Origin: an uncultured Roseburia sp.
Lineage (GTDB): Bacteria; Bacillota; Clostridia; Lachnospirales; Lachnospiraceae
DNA length: 64,000 bases
Assembly: GCA_947246475.1 (NCBI GenBank)
Contig: CAMXSH010000002.1
Location: 1 to 64,000, forward strand
Direction: 5' to 3'
Made by a program: the position numbers and the translations under genes. Below the pieces are notes generated by a model. It was not told where the DNA came from. It ran no database searches and saw only the letters and a program-made list of their open reading frames with translations. This document shows positions 45,156-54,601 of the stretch, piece after piece (position 1 is the first letter of the stretch; each line of letters starts with the position of its first letter).

Positions 45156-46829
45156 ATGAGTACAAACAATCAGGATAACAAGAAAAGTGCAGATTTTCTT
45201 AAACATGGCAGTATATTGGCGATGGCATCCCTTATCGTGCGCTTTATCGGCATGGCATACCGGATTCCTATGTCCAATATACTGGGAGAAGAGGGAAATG
45301 GGATTTACGCGGTGGCCTTTGACATCTACGATATTCTTTTGATCGTATCATCCTACAGCCTGCCGCTGGCACTTTCCAAGATCATATCTGCCCAGAACAT
45401 AAAGCGGGAATATAAGAATATTGGAAAAACCTTTCGTCTGGCATTGCTGTTTGCCGTTGTGTCAGGCGGGGTATTTGGAATCCTGCTCTTTGTTTTTGCC
45501 GGATGGATCGAGAAAAATATTTATCCTGATTACGCAGGCGTGCATATTCCTCTGCGGGTACTGGCTCCCACGATATTTATCGTAGCACTGCTCGGTGTGT
45601 TCCGTGGATTTTTTCAGGGAAAAAAGACCATGGTGCCCACGGCGGTTTCCCAGGTTCTGGAGCAGGTGGTAAACGCCATCGTCAGCGTGTCAGCAGCATA
45701 TCTGTTTATCCAGTGGAATATAGACAGTCTTGATAAGAGCGCCTGGGGGGCGGCAGGAGGTACGCTGGGAACCTGCCTGGGCGCTTTTTCGGCACTTCTT
45801 CTGGTTGTATTTGTCTACTATATCTACCGTCCGGTACAAAGAAAGCTGGAACGGCGGGACCGGGGACGGCGGCTGTATTCCACCTCACATATATACCGTA
45901 TCCTGTTTTTAACGATCCTGCCCATCATTCTGAGCCAGACGGTTTATCAGATCAGCGGTCTGGTAGATTATTACCTGTTCGGAGACATTATGGGTGGCAG
46001 GGGCATGGATCCAGTGACGATCAAATCCATGGTGGGTGTGTACAGCTCAAAGTACCGGGTGCTTACCAGTGTGCCCATCGCCATATCCACCTCTATCGCT
46101 TCATCCATGATCCCCAGCGCGGTGGCGGCATTTACCGAAAAGGATACAGTGCAGCTCAAGAACAATATCCTTTCCGGTATCAAATTTAATATGATCATTG
46201 CATTTCCCTGTGCCATGGGTTATACCGTACTTGGACAGTCCATTGTCCGGCTTTTGTTTCCCTCATCCAATTACGTCCTGGGAGGGCATCTCATGCTTGC
46301 CGGCTCTGCAGCGGTAGTTTTTTATGCAATATCAAATGTGACAGGAAGTGCGCTCCAAAGCATTGACAGAATGCACACGCCAGTGATCCATTCGGCGGTC
46401 TCCCTTGGGCTCCATGTGATCCTCGTGGTGTGCCTGCTCAAATTTACAGGGCTGGGTATCTACGTGCTAATCATCGGAAATGTAACCTTCCCTATTGTAG
46501 TCAGCATACTGAATCTGCTGGCTTTACGGCGTTATATTCCATCCCTGCGCCTAAAACCGTTAAAAACATTTTTCGTACCGCTGTCTGCCTCCTTGTGGAT
46601 GTCGATCGCTGTTGTTCTGGTTTATACCTTATCGGATAAACTGTTTTCTTCCTTCCTGGGAGGATATATGACAAATGCGGTATCTGTGATCCTGGCACTC
46701 TTTACAGCTGTCATCGTTTACTTTGTGGTATTCCTCAAACTGCGGGGAATGACAAAGGAAGAAATGTTTGATTTCCCAATGGGACGGAGGCTCTATCTCA
46801 TGGCTGTGAGACTAAAGCTTATGAAATAG
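45156..46829 (+). CDS. SpoVB/MurJ-type polysaccharide flippase
   Basis: The 557-residue membrane protein has about 14 helices. Family features are FLKHGSILAMASLIVRFIGMAYRIP near the start, and LRVLAPTIFIVALLGVFRGFFQGKKTMVPTA in the first half. Members flip lipid-linked sugars such as lipid II; SpoVB acts in cortex synthesis. Whether this copy is vegetative (YtgP-like) or sporulation-specific cannot be decided. It converges with, and overlaps by 18 bp, the D,D-carboxypeptidase gene on the other strand. Confidence 0.85.
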   Translation: MSTNNQDNKKSADFLKHGSILAMASLIVRFIGMAYRIPMSNILGEEGNGIYAVAFDIYDILLIVSSYSLPLALSKIISAQNIKREYKNIGKTFRLALLFAVVSGGVFGILLFVFAGWIEKNIYPDYAGVHIPLRVLAPTIFIVALLGVFRGFFQGKKTMVPTAVSQVLEQVVNAIVSVSAAYLFIQWNIDSLDKSAWGAAGGTLGTCLGAFSALLLVVFVYYIYRPVQRKLERRDRGRRLYSTSHIYRILFLTILPIILSQTVYQISGLVDYYLFGDIMGGRGMDPVTIKSMVGVYSSKYRVLTSVPIAISTSIASSMIPSAVAAFTEKDTVQLKNNILSGIKFNMIIAFPCAMGYTVLGQSIVRLLFPSSNYVLGGHLMLAGSAAVVFYAISNVTGSALQSIDRMHTPVIHSAVSLGLHVILVVCLLKFTGLGIYVLIIGNVTFPIVVSILNLLALRRYIPSLRLKPLKTFFVPLSASLWMSIAVVLVYTLSDKLFSSFLGGYMTNAVSVILALFTAVIVYFVVFLKLRGMTKEEMFDFPMGRRLYLMAVRLKLMK

Positions 46830-48023
46830 CTTTTTCACTGCTTCTAACAGATAATCCGTCAGTCCGGCTTCCTCAACAGTTTCGCTGGCGGTGAGCTGGA
46901 CGCTTCCGATGAGTTTTCCATTATAAAAATATTCGGCTTTTCCTACCGGGGTGCCCTTTTGCAAGGGTGCCTTTATGGATTCCTCATAGGTGATGGTTCT
47001 CTTTACCTGGTCCATATCGGCGTCCTGGGTAAAGATATGGGAAAATATAGATGTTGGTTCTGCTGTTGCTGTATTTTTCCTCCCCCCCTGTACTGGTACT
47101 TCTTTCAATAGTTTGTTCAGTTCGGAATCTTTGTAAACGCTGCAGTTGGCAAAGCCATAATCTAAGAGGGCCTGGGCTTCTGAAAACCTTTTTTTATGAT
47201 CCGGGGCCGCCATAACCACTGCGATCAGGTCCATGTCATTGCGTCTTGCTGTCGCGCTGAGGCAGTATTTTGCTTTGGAAGTGGATCCCGTCTTTAGTCC
47301 GGTGATGCCGTCGTAAAAACGGACCAGCTTATTGGTGTTGGTCAAGCCAAATTCCGTCTCCCCTTTTTTGGTCTTATGGGTGATGGAATCCATCCACACC
47401 GTAGAATAATTGCTGATCTGGGGATGTTTTGTGATCAGTTCCCGTGACATAAGCGCCACGTCATAGGCACTGGAATAGTGCCCGGATTCGATGTTATCAT
47501 CTAGTCCTGTGCAGTTTTTGAACTGGGTATGTTTCATGCCCAGGGCTTTCGCCTTTTCATTCATTTTTTTTACAAAGGCTTCTTCTGACCCAGCGATCTT
47601 TTCCGCCATCGCCACAGCGGCATCGTTGGCGCTGGCAATGGTGATGCATTTGATCATATCGTTTACGGTCTGGGTTTCGTTTGGCTCTAAGTATACCTGG
47701 GAGCCTCCCATGCTGGCGGCATGTTCACTCACCGTTACAGAATCTTCCAGTGAAAGTTTTTTGCTGTCAATGGCCTCAAAGATCAGGTTCAGGGTCATGA
47801 TCTTTGTGATACTAGCTGGGACAAGCTCTTTGTCTTTGTCCTTCTCGAAGATGATCTCTCCGGAGGAACCTTCCAAAAGTACGGCCGCTGTGGCAGACAC
47901 ATCCACTGCGCCGCCGGACACCGCTTTTTCCTCAGCCTGTACAACCTGTCTGTCCAGAGATGAAAAGCTGAATATGTATATAAATGTAAGGAGAGTAAAA
48001 AGCAGATAAATTATTTTTTTCAT
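46812..48023 (-). CDS. D-alanyl-D-alanine carboxypeptidase (S11, DacF/PBP5 type)
   Basis: The 403-residue penicillin-binding protein has a signal peptide, then the linker KAVSGGAVDVSAT, and an S11 domain: SITK (active serine and lysine), SAN in ITIASANDAAVAMAE, and KTG in ITGLKTGST. A PBP5_C-like beta domain and an amphipathic C-terminal helix (TDYLLEAVKKLFHKL) follow, which usually anchors the enzyme to the membrane. It trims pentapeptide stems. The start is ATG 48023, with TGGAGA upstream; the track adds 19 codons. Confidence 0.93.
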   Translation of the reverse strand: MKKIIYLLFTLLTFIYIFSFSSLDRQVVQAEEKAVSGGAVDVSATAAVLLEGSSGEIIFEKDKDKELVPASITKIMTLNLIFEAIDSKKLSLEDSVTVSEHAASMGGSQVYLEPNETQTVNDMIKCITIASANDAAVAMAEKIAGSEEAFVKKMNEKAKALGMKHTQFKNCTGLDDNIESGHYSSAYDVALMSRELITKHPQISNYSTVWMDSITHKTKKGETEFGLTNTNKLVRFYDGITGLKTGSTSKAKYCLSATARRNDMDLIAVVMAAPDHKKRFSEAQALLDYGFANCSVYKDSELNKLLKEVPVQGGRKNTATAEPTSIFSHIFTQDADMDQVKRTITYEESIKAPLQKGTPVGKAEYFYNGKLIGSVQLTASETVEEAGLTDYLLEAVKKLFHKL

Positions 48024-48092
48024 ACACATTCTCCACAATGATTGATATATGGAAATATATGCGGCGGGAGCAGAAAACATTCGGGAGAGCTG

Positions 48093-48422
48093 TCAATCTT
48101 TCACGGTTATTTTGCATCGGTAAGTATTATCGCCCTGTTTGACGGAAATAATGGCAGTTCCAGGATTCAGGGCATGTACGGTGCCGGAGGGGCTTACGGT
48201 GGCGATACGGAAATCCGAGGTGGAGTAGCTGGCCAGCTTTTTTAGTCCTGACAGTTTGACGGAGATCCTTTCTCCGGGTTTCAATGTGGCGGCATGGATG
48301 TTCAGATTTCGGTGGGAAAGCAGATCCAGCTCTTCCTGATAGCCGAAGCGGGTGTGGGGATAGAGAAAACGGCACAGCAGGAGAAACAGGATCAGTATGG
48401 GGAAGAGGAGATGTTTTTTCAT
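48093..48422 (-). CDS. Small exported single-Big_2-domain protein
   Basis: The 109-residue protein has an N-terminal hydrophobic helix (LLFPILILFLLLCRFLYP) and one Ig-like domain of Big_2 type: ISVKLSGLKKLASYSTSDFRIATVSPSGTVHALNPGTAIISVK. AAAAAAGGAAACTCTGCCATG gives a convincing start. It lies just upstream of the carboxypeptidase gene on the same strand and may be co-transcribed. The role is unknown. Confidence 0.75.
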   Translation of the reverse strand: MKKHLLFPILILFLLLCRFLYPHTRFGYQEELDLLSHRNLNIHAATLKPGERISVKLSGLKKLASYSTSDFRIATVSPSGTVHALNPGTAIISVKQGDNTYRCKITVKD

Positions 48423-48523
48423 GGCAGAGTTTCCTTTTTTATTATCTTATGATGACCGTGGAGAAAGAGAAACTACTGCAGTAAAAAACAATATTTAAGA
48501 GAACATAGAAAGAGGAAACCTTT

Positions 48524-48631
48524 ATGAATGAAAAACTATGTCAGCTATTTCTGGAAAAACAGAGAAACTATATTGTGATATTCACTGTTCTGCTTATCAT
48601 TTCGGGATTGTGCGTGAATTATCCAATTTAA
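48524..48631 (+). CDS. Possible 35-residue membrane peptide
   Basis: An ATG with GAAAGAGGAAACC upstream opens 35 codons: a charged start (MNEKLCQLFLEKQRN) and one hydrophobic helix (YIVIFTVLLIISGLCV). It is too short for the ORF track. It lies 47 bp before the GyrI-like gene. It may be a true small protein or the start of a decayed one. Confidence 0.3.
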   Translation: MNEKLCQLFLEKQRNYIVIFTVLLIISGLCVNYPI

Positions 48632-48678
48632 AAGTCGTTTTCTTCCCTGAACATTATGTGAATAAAGGAGGACCTACC

Positions 48679-49188
48679 ATGAATCAAACATTATTGACAG
48701 AAGCGCATGTTCGCGTGGAGCATATTCCTGCACATCAATACATCGGTATCTGGGATATTGAGGCCACCGATTATATGAATTTTTGGCGCAGACATGATTG
48801 TGACAGCATCTGTGGAACAATAAACAGTATGAGCCATGTTTCCCATCCGATCGTCACCTGCCATACGGCAGGATGGTTTTATGAAAATGGCAGAAAAGGC
48901 TATTTTTATGGTTTTGGCGTACCAGAAGAGTATCGGGGAGTGGTACCAGATGGGTTTGAGATCCGAAAAATACCTGCAAGTGATTACTTTGTTTTCTTTC
49001 ACCCGCCCTTTGATTATTTGAAAGACTGTGGCGAGGTAATGGAAAGAGTTGAAAGGCTGGCATGGAATTTTGATCCAAAAACAGAGGGCTACGAGTGGAA
49101 CGAGGAAAACTGCAATGATTACCAGCGCCATTATCCAGAAGTGATTGGCTATGAGGTACTGCGCCCCATACGAAAAATAGAAAATTAG
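48679..49188 (+). CDS. GyrI-like / AraC effector-binding domain protein
   Basis: The 169-residue protein matches the GyrI-like small-molecule-binding fold: VRVEHIPAHQYIGIWD, a middle YFYGFGVPEEYRG, IPASDYFVFFHPPF and a C-terminal PEVIGYEVLRPI. No DNA-binding domain is attached. Stand-alone members bind or hydrolyse hydrophobic compounds, or bind gyrase; the role here is open. AAAGGAGGACCTACC gives ATG 48679, well inside the track ORF. Confidence 0.8.
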   Translation: MNQTLLTEAHVRVEHIPAHQYIGIWDIEATDYMNFWRRHDCDSICGTINSMSHVSHPIVTCHTAGWFYENGRKGYFYGFGVPEEYRGVVPDGFEIRKIPASDYFVFFHPPFDYLKDCGEVMERVERLAWNFDPKTEGYEWNEENCNDYQRHYPEVIGYEVLRPIRKIEN

Positions 49189-49258
49189 TTTTTACGTCTG
49201 TTCCATTTCATGTTGAACATAGTGATAAGTGGTGATACAAATAATAAAATATAAAAAC

Positions 49259-49353
49259 AGTCCCGCCAAGTATCCCAGGCACAGAAAAAGCGGTCCTATT
49301 GATCTGCGAAGCGCAATATACCGCTTTTTCTGTGCCTGGGGAACGGCGGGACT
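49259..49353 (-). terminator. Long perfect inverted repeat, terminator of glnN
   Basis: AGTCCCGCC and a 21-bp arm (CCCAGGCACAGAAAAAGCGG.) are repeated exactly in inverse orientation, with a 25-nt loop that contains a further GCGCTTCGC hairpin. On the minus strand it starts 16 bp after the glnN stop and is followed by GTTTTTATATTTTATT, so it should terminate glnN. It can also act on plus-strand transcripts of the GyrI-like gene. Confidence 0.75.
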
Positions 49354-49368
49354 AACTTTTATATCTTA

Positions 49369-51480
49369 TTACACTTCAAAAAGCATATCCCCATAAGATG
49401 GTACAGGCCAGTCTTCTTTATCCACCAGCATTTCCAGCTCGTCGATGGGGGCTCTCAGTTCTTCCATTGCCGGGAATACGATATCTCTGTAGTATTCTGC
49501 CTGTGTCTTTCCTTCTTCCATTGCGCCAGCTTTTTCTGTCACACCACCAAGGGCGATCAGAGCTTTCTGGGATTTGGCAAGGAGAGCAGAACAGTCCTTA
49601 AGGATCGAGGTCTGCACCGTGAGGTCTGCCTCCGGACAAGCCTGCCGGATGCTGTTGATGGAGTCTGCCAGGCTTGTGGTGTATTTGATCACTGCAGGAA
49701 TGTACTGTTTGGTCGCCATATCAACCATTGCCTTTGCTTCAATGTTGATCGCCTTTGCGTAGGCTTCGTAATGAATCTCAGCACGGGATTCCAGTTCTGC
49801 TTTGGAAAGTACATTCTGGTTCTCAAACATCTCGATGGTCTTTGGTTCTGTGAGGGAAGCAGTGGCATCCACCATGGTCCGCACGTTGGGAAGACCACGT
49901 TTTTCTGCCTCGGCAACCCAGTCATCGGAATAGCCATTTCCGTTGAAGATCACCTTCTGATGTTCTTTTAGTGTTTTCTGGATCAGAGTATCTACAGTTT
50001 TGTCAAAATCAGAAGCTTCTTCTAGTTCATCTGCCATTTTTTCCAGTACATCTGCCACAGAGGCATTTAAAACCGTGTTTGCCCCTGCGATGGACATAGA
50101 AGAAGCTACCATACGGAATTCAAATTTATTTCCGGTGAAAGCAAATGGTGAAGTGCGGTTACGGTCCGTGGCATCTTTTTTCACCGGAGGAATGGAGCTT
50201 ACGCCGATATCCATTTTTCCGCCCTTTAAGCTGTGGTCGGCAGTACCAGTCTCAATGATCTGCTCTACGATATCCTCTAACTGTTCTCCGAGGAAGATGG
50301 AAATGATCGCTGGCGGTGCTTCATTGGCTCCCAGTCGATGGTCGTTTCCAGGATTGGAGGCGGACATGCGCAGGAGAGCGGCGTTTTCGTCTACGGCAGC
50401 GATCACAGCGGTCAGGAAAAGAAGGAACTGCCTGTTGTTATGAGGGGAAGAGCCGGGACTTAGCAGGTTTTCTCCGGTGTTCGTCACGATGGACCAGTTG
50501 TTGTGCTTCCCGGAACCGTTTACGCCGGCAAAGGGTTTCTCATGAAGAAGGCATTCCAGATTGTGCCTTCTTGCCACCTTTTTCATTACCTCCATAACCA
50601 GCTGGTTATGGTCCGTCGCGATGTTGGCGGTGTCATAGATCGGCGCCATCTCATGCTGTGCCGGAGCAACTTCATTGTGCTGGGTTTTGGAAAGAATCCC
50701 CAGCTTCCACAGTTCTATGTTCAATTCATTCATGAAAGATGCCTGACGTTCGCGGATGCTTCCGAAATAGTGGTCATCCAATTCCTGTCCCTTGGGGGGC
50801 ATGGCTCCAAATAGGGTACGTCCGGTGAAGATCAGATCTTTTCTCTGAAGGTATTTATTCCTGTCAATCAGAAAATATTCCTGTTCTGCGCCTACGGAAC
50901 AGGCGACATTTGTCACCTCCTCTTTTCCGAACAGCCGGAGGATACGGACTGCCTGCTTGCTGATGGCTTCCATCGAACGCAGAAGAGGAGTCTTTTTATC
51001 CAGTGCTTCTCCAGTGTAGGAGCAGAATGCAGTAGGGATACAGAGCGTGACGCCGATGGCATCCTCACGCAGGAAGGTAGGAGATGTACAATCCCATGCA
51101 GTATAGCCCCTTGCCTCGAAAGTTGCCCGGAGGCCGCCGGAAGGGAAAGAGGAGGCGTCAGGCTCTCCTTTGATCAATTCTTTGCCGTTAAATTCCAGGA
51201 CTGCCCGGGAATCGGACTCTGCACTGATGAATGAATCATGTTTTTCGGCGGTGACGCCGGTCATAGGCTGAAACCAGTGTGTATAGTGGGTGGCACCATT
51301 GGCAAGGGCCCATTCTTTCATGCCGTGGGCAACTACATTTGCCACCTCTGGAGTGAGTTCCTCTCCATTTTCAATCGTCTTTTTTAAAGCTTGATATGTT
51401 TTTTTCGGAAGATACTCCTGCATCACTTCATCGTTAAAAACTTTCGTTCCAAATACGTCTGAGATTACGTTCGTTTCCAT
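49369..51480 (-). CDS. glnN: Glutamine synthetase type III
   Basis: The 703-residue enzyme is of the large GlnN type: VFGTKVFNDEVMQEYLPKKTY, GATHYTHWFQPMTG, EKHDSF, a central GSGKHNNWS-type GVNGSGKHNNWSI, and EAPPAIISIFLG. It makes glutamine from glutamate and ammonia and is unrelated in length to the ~440-residue type I enzyme. The start is ATG 51480, with GGAGGAAATT; the track adds four codons. It has its own promoter and a long inverted-repeat terminator. Confidence 0.97.
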   Translation of the reverse strand: METNVISDVFGTKVFNDEVMQEYLPKKTYQALKKTIENGEELTPEVANVVAHGMKEWALANGATHYTHWFQPMTGVTAEKHDSFISAESDSRAVLEFNGKELIKGEPDASSFPSGGLRATFEARGYTAWDCTSPTFLREDAIGVTLCIPTAFCSYTGEALDKKTPLLRSMEAISKQAVRILRLFGKEEVTNVACSVGAEQEYFLIDRNKYLQRKDLIFTGRTLFGAMPPKGQELDDHYFGSIRERQASFMNELNIELWKLGILSKTQHNEVAPAQHEMAPIYDTANIATDHNQLVMEVMKKVARRHNLECLLHEKPFAGVNGSGKHNNWSIVTNTGENLLSPGSSPHNNRQFLLFLTAVIAAVDENAALLRMSASNPGNDHRLGANEAPPAIISIFLGEQLEDIVEQIIETGTADHSLKGGKMDIGVSSIPPVKKDATDRNRTSPFAFTGNKFEFRMVASSMSIAGANTVLNASVADVLEKMADELEEASDFDKTVDTLIQKTLKEHQKVIFNGNGYSDDWVAEAEKRGLPNVRTMVDATASLTEPKTIEMFENQNVLSKAELESRAEIHYEAYAKAINIEAKAMVDMATKQYIPAVIKYTTSLADSINSIRQACPEADLTVQTSILKDCSALLAKSQKALIALGGVTEKAGAMEEGKTQAEYYRDIVFPAMEELRAPIDELEMLVDKEDWPVPSYGDMLFEV

Positions 51481-51587
51481 AATTTCCTCCATTCCGGCAC
51501 AGTTGGATGGGTGCCATATAAATTTAGGGCTGCCAATTACTTAATATCTGTTGTGCTGATTGACCTTAATACGCAAATCCCCTATCC

Positions 51588-51615
51588 ATTATACACAAAA
51601 AAAGCATTTGCGCAA
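51588..51615 (-). promoter_or_regulatory. Promoter of glnN
   Basis: On the minus strand, TTGCGC, 16 bp, and TATAAT. The untranslated leader is about 100 nt; no glutamine riboswitch was recognised in it. Confidence 0.65.
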
Positions 51616-51616
51616 T

Positions 51617-51652
51617 AAAAAGAAAAAAGGTGTCCTCAAAAATGAGAACACC
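51617..51652 (-). terminator. Terminator after the second D,D-carboxypeptidase gene
   Basis: On the minus strand, GGTGTTCTCA pairs with TGAGGACACC and is followed by TTTTTTCTTTTT. It separates the carboxypeptidase gene from the glnN promoter. The rest of 51653-51770 is AT-rich with no feature seen. Confidence 0.85.
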
Positions 51653-51770
51653 CTCGTTCTGTCTTAATACGAAAATATAATATCATGTTAAGAAAAAAAA
51701 GTAAAGCCTTTTTTTCATTTTTATAAATAAAGTTTACTTGTTAGAAAGTTAATAATTGAATGAATTAGCA

Positions 51771-52994
51771 TTAAAAGGATAAAAACAAATGAAATATATC
51801 GTATACAATATCAGCAAAGGTTTGTTTTTCTACATCTTCTGCTGGATAGACAGGATAGCTTCCCAGAGGGCCTCCGTTTACCAGGATCTGTACCTCACCG
51901 ATAGCTGTACCCTGGCGTACTGGTGCCTGGATTTTTTGTGGCAGTGAGTAACGGACGTCGATGGTATCTGTCTCACTGAGCAGAAATGACGGAATCTCTG
52001 GCTGGAGGATGCCCACAGCATCCGATTTTCCGTTTTCTACAGATATAGAATAGGATGACAGATTCTTGACTGGGACATTTTTCTTTGAGAAATTCTCAAA
52101 ACCCAGATTCATCAGTGCTTTTGTGTCCGCCCATTTGTAAGTTTTATTCGGGGGCCACCCGCTTCCGAGGACACAGCTGACCAGAGTGAGGCCGTTCCGT
52201 CGTGCGGCCCCCACAAAGCAGTAGCCCGCTTTATTAGTAAAACCGGTCTTTATGCCGATGGCTCCTTTATAGGAAGTGAGAAAGGCATCGTGGTTTGTAA
52301 GAGAAAAGCTGCCTTTGCCACTGGTCTCGCGGATTGTCTTAGAAGGTGTGCGGATGAGCTCCAGAAAAGCCTGGTTGGTGCAGGCATAAGAAGCCAGGCG
52401 GCACATGTCTGCGGGGGTGCTGGCATGACCCTCTGCGTCGAGGCCGTTGGGAGTTACAAAATTGGTCTGGCTCATGCCCAGTTCGGCAGCTTTCGCATTC
52501 ATCATGGCGGCAAAGCCCTCCACACTGTCTCCGATGTGCTCTGCAATGGCGACCGCGGTGTCGTTGTGGGATTCTAGCATAAGGGAATACAACAGGTCTC
52601 CCAGAAGGAAAGTTTTGTCCTTTCCGGCGCCGAGGCGGACTTTTGGCATCGAAGCAGCTTTGGAAGAAAACGTGACGGGATCTTCCATATTACCATTTTC
52701 CAGGGCAAGGATACAAGTCATAATTTTTGTGGTGCTCGCCATGGGAAGGGGAGAGGCTTCGCTCTTTCCATATAAGATACGTCCGGAATCAGCGTCCATG
52801 ACACAGGCCGCAGAAGCATACAGCCGGGGCGCAGGGGAGGAGGTGGTGGTGGGGGGGATATGGTCGGGTGGGATTTCTGTAATGGTATGTATGTCGGAGC
52901 TGGAATCCGCTGGACGGTTTGCCATGTGACAGTAGCACAAAAACAGCAGGGAAACCAGAAGAAGTGGAAGATAGATCAGATATTTTTTTAACAT
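51771..52994 (-). CDS. D-alanyl-D-alanine carboxypeptidase (S11), second copy
   Basis: The 407-residue protein has a signal or anchor helix (YLPLLLVSLLFLCYC), a serine/threonine/proline linker (PPTTTSSPAP) and an S11 domain with STTK, SHN (LMLESHNDTAVA) and KTG (GIKTGFTNKAGYC). The C-terminal domain (PQKIQAPVRQGTAIGEVQILVNG) is PBP5_C-like. The last 15 residues (ADIVYDIFHLFLSF) form an amphipathic helix. It is only distantly similar to the copy at 46812. The ribosome site (CCGGGATG) is weak. Confidence 0.92.
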   Translation of the reverse strand: MLKKYLIYLPLLLVSLLFLCYCHMANRPADSSSDIHTITEIPPDHIPPTTTSSPAPRLYASAACVMDADSGRILYGKSEASPLPMASTTKIMTCILALENGNMEDPVTFSSKAASMPKVRLGAGKDKTFLLGDLLYSLMLESHNDTAVAIAEHIGDSVEGFAAMMNAKAAELGMSQTNFVTPNGLDAEGHASTPADMCRLASYACTNQAFLELIRTPSKTIRETSGKGSFSLTNHDAFLTSYKGAIGIKTGFTNKAGYCFVGAARRNGLTLVSCVLGSGWPPNKTYKWADTKALMNLGFENFSKKNVPVKNLSSYSISVENGKSDAVGILQPEIPSFLLSETDTIDVRYSLPQKIQAPVRQGTAIGEVQILVNGGPLGSYPVYPAEDVEKQTFADIVYDIFHLFLSF

Positions 52995-53083
52995 TGGATT
53001 TCATCCCGGAGAGTTTTTATAATGTATATGAAAAAGCACGGAAATTCATGTGTGCAAAAGTTTTGAAAAAAGTCAAAAATGTA

Positions 53084-53112
53084 TTGCTATTTTGCAGAAA
53101 AAGCATTACAAT
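53084..53112 (+). promoter_or_regulatory. Candidate promoter of the Na+-decarboxylase operon
   Basis: TTGCTA, 17 bp, and TACAAT, about 108 bp before the first gene. Confidence 0.5.
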
Positions 53113-53220
53113 TACAATTGGATAAAATTTTGTTTGCAGGTCAGAAGCGGGTTTAAGAAGGAGTGCATTCCTGGTCTGATCCTGACAAGACATAATATAT
53201 AATAAAGTGGAGGACTGCAT

Positions 53221-54597
53221 ATGAGTAATTCAGCAAAAATGTCAGCAAGACAGCGGATCGAAGCCCTTGTTGACGCAAACAGTTTTGTTGAGATCGGTGG
53301 ACTTGTCACGAAGAGAAATACCGACTTCAACATGCAGGAAAAAGCAGTGCCGGCGGATGGTGTCGTTACAGGTTATGGTGTGATTGATTCTGAACTGGTA
53401 TATGTTTACAGCCAGGATGTCACAGCATTAAATGGTTCCATTGGCGAGATGCATGCAAAGAAAATTGTCAGACTGTACGAGATGGCGATGAAAGCAGGAG
53501 CACCCGTGGTCGGCTTGATCGATTGTGCCGGCGTCCGTGTCCAGGAGGCGGTGGATGCCCTTGCAGGTTTTGGAGAGCTTTATCTCAGCAAGGTGAAGGC
53601 AAGTGGTGTGATCCCCCAGATCAGTGCGATCTTAGGATCTTGTGGCGGCGGTGTTGCCATTTCATCACTTCTGAGTGATTTTACATTGATGGACTCACAG
53701 AACGGTAAGTTATTTGTGAATTCGCCAAATGCAGTGGATGGCAATAATACAGACAAGTGTGATACTGCAGCGGCTGCATTTCAGGCTGAGGCGGGAAATG
53801 TAGATTTCCTCTGTGATACAGAAGCTGATGTTCTGGCACAGATCCGCGCTCTGGTGCAGATCCTTCCTGCGAATTTTGATGATTACGCTGGAAAAGAGAC
53901 CCAGGATGATATGAACCGTGTACTGAATGGTTTTGAGGGACTTGTTTCGGATCCAGTGGCGGCGCTGACCCAGATCGCCGACGATCAGAAATTTTTAGAG
54001 ACAAAAAAAGAATATGCTGAGGATATGGTCACTGGCCTTATGACACTCAATGGTGTTACCGTGGGCGCAGTTGCAAATGGTGCAGAACAGGTACTTTCCA
54101 CTGCTGGATGTAAAAAAGCAGAAAAGTTTGTTTATTTCTGTGATGCTTTCGGCATTCCTGTGATCACCTTTACAAATGTAAAAGCATATGCTTCGTCGAT
54201 GGAAGAAGAAAAGACCATTGGACAGGCAGTGGCAGATCTTACCTGTGCTTTTGCCAGTGCAGAAGTTCCTAAGGTAAATGTGATCACCGGAGAGGCATTT
54301 GGAAGTGCTTATGTGGCGATGAACTCCAAGCATATCGGGGCGGACCTCGTTTTGGCTCTTGAGGGAGCAAAGGTCGGTGTCATGGATGCGAAGAGTGCGG
54401 TACAGGTTATGTATCAGGATGAGATCAGCAAAGCGAAAGATACGAAAGCATCACTGGAGGAAAAGACGAAAGAGTACGATGAGCTTCAGTGTAATGTGAA
54501 CATAGCAGCAAAAAGAGGTTATGTAGATAATATTATCGATGGTTCTGAGATCCGTAAACAGTTGATATATGCAATGCAGATGTTTGGAATGAGGTGA
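53221..54597 (+). CDS. Acyl-CoA carboxyltransferase subunit (MmdA / 12S type)
   Basis: The 458-residue protein is a carboxyltransferase of the methylmalonyl-CoA decarboxylase alpha / transcarboxylase 12S family: MSARQRIEALVDANSFVEIG, VVTGYGVI, VYSQDVTALNGSIGEMHAKKIVRLYE, LIDCAGVRVQE, GSCGGGVAISS, and the second crotonase-like half with GEAFGSAYVAMNSKHIGADLVLA. It moves a carboxyl group between an acyl-CoA and biotin. It is shorter than the usual ~510 residues. A gamma subunit, biotin carrier, beta subunit and OadA-like subunit follow, forming a Na+-pump complex. The acyl-CoA is not determined. Confidence 0.88.
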   Translation: MSNSAKMSARQRIEALVDANSFVEIGGLVTKRNTDFNMQEKAVPADGVVTGYGVIDSELVYVYSQDVTALNGSIGEMHAKKIVRLYEMAMKAGAPVVGLIDCAGVRVQEAVDALAGFGELYLSKVKASGVIPQISAILGSCGGGVAISSLLSDFTLMDSQNGKLFVNSPNAVDGNNTDKCDTAAAAFQAEAGNVDFLCDTEADVLAQIRALVQILPANFDDYAGKETQDDMNRVLNGFEGLVSDPVAALTQIADDQKFLETKKEYAEDMVTGLMTLNGVTVGAVANGAEQVLSTAGCKKAEKFVYFCDAFGIPVITFTNVKAYASSMEEEKTIGQAVADLTCAFASAEVPKVNVITGEAFGSAYVAMNSKHIGADLVLALEGAKVGVMDAKSAVQVMYQDEISKAKDTKASLEEKTKEYDELQCNVNIAAKRGYVDNIIDGSEIRKQLIYAMQMFGMR

Positions 54598-54601
54598 TGG
54601 A

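Noticed and set aside
51481-51587. Glutamine riboswitch in the glnN leader
   Set aside because: The leader lacks a recognisable glnA-type motif; only a promoter and an upstream terminator could be supported.
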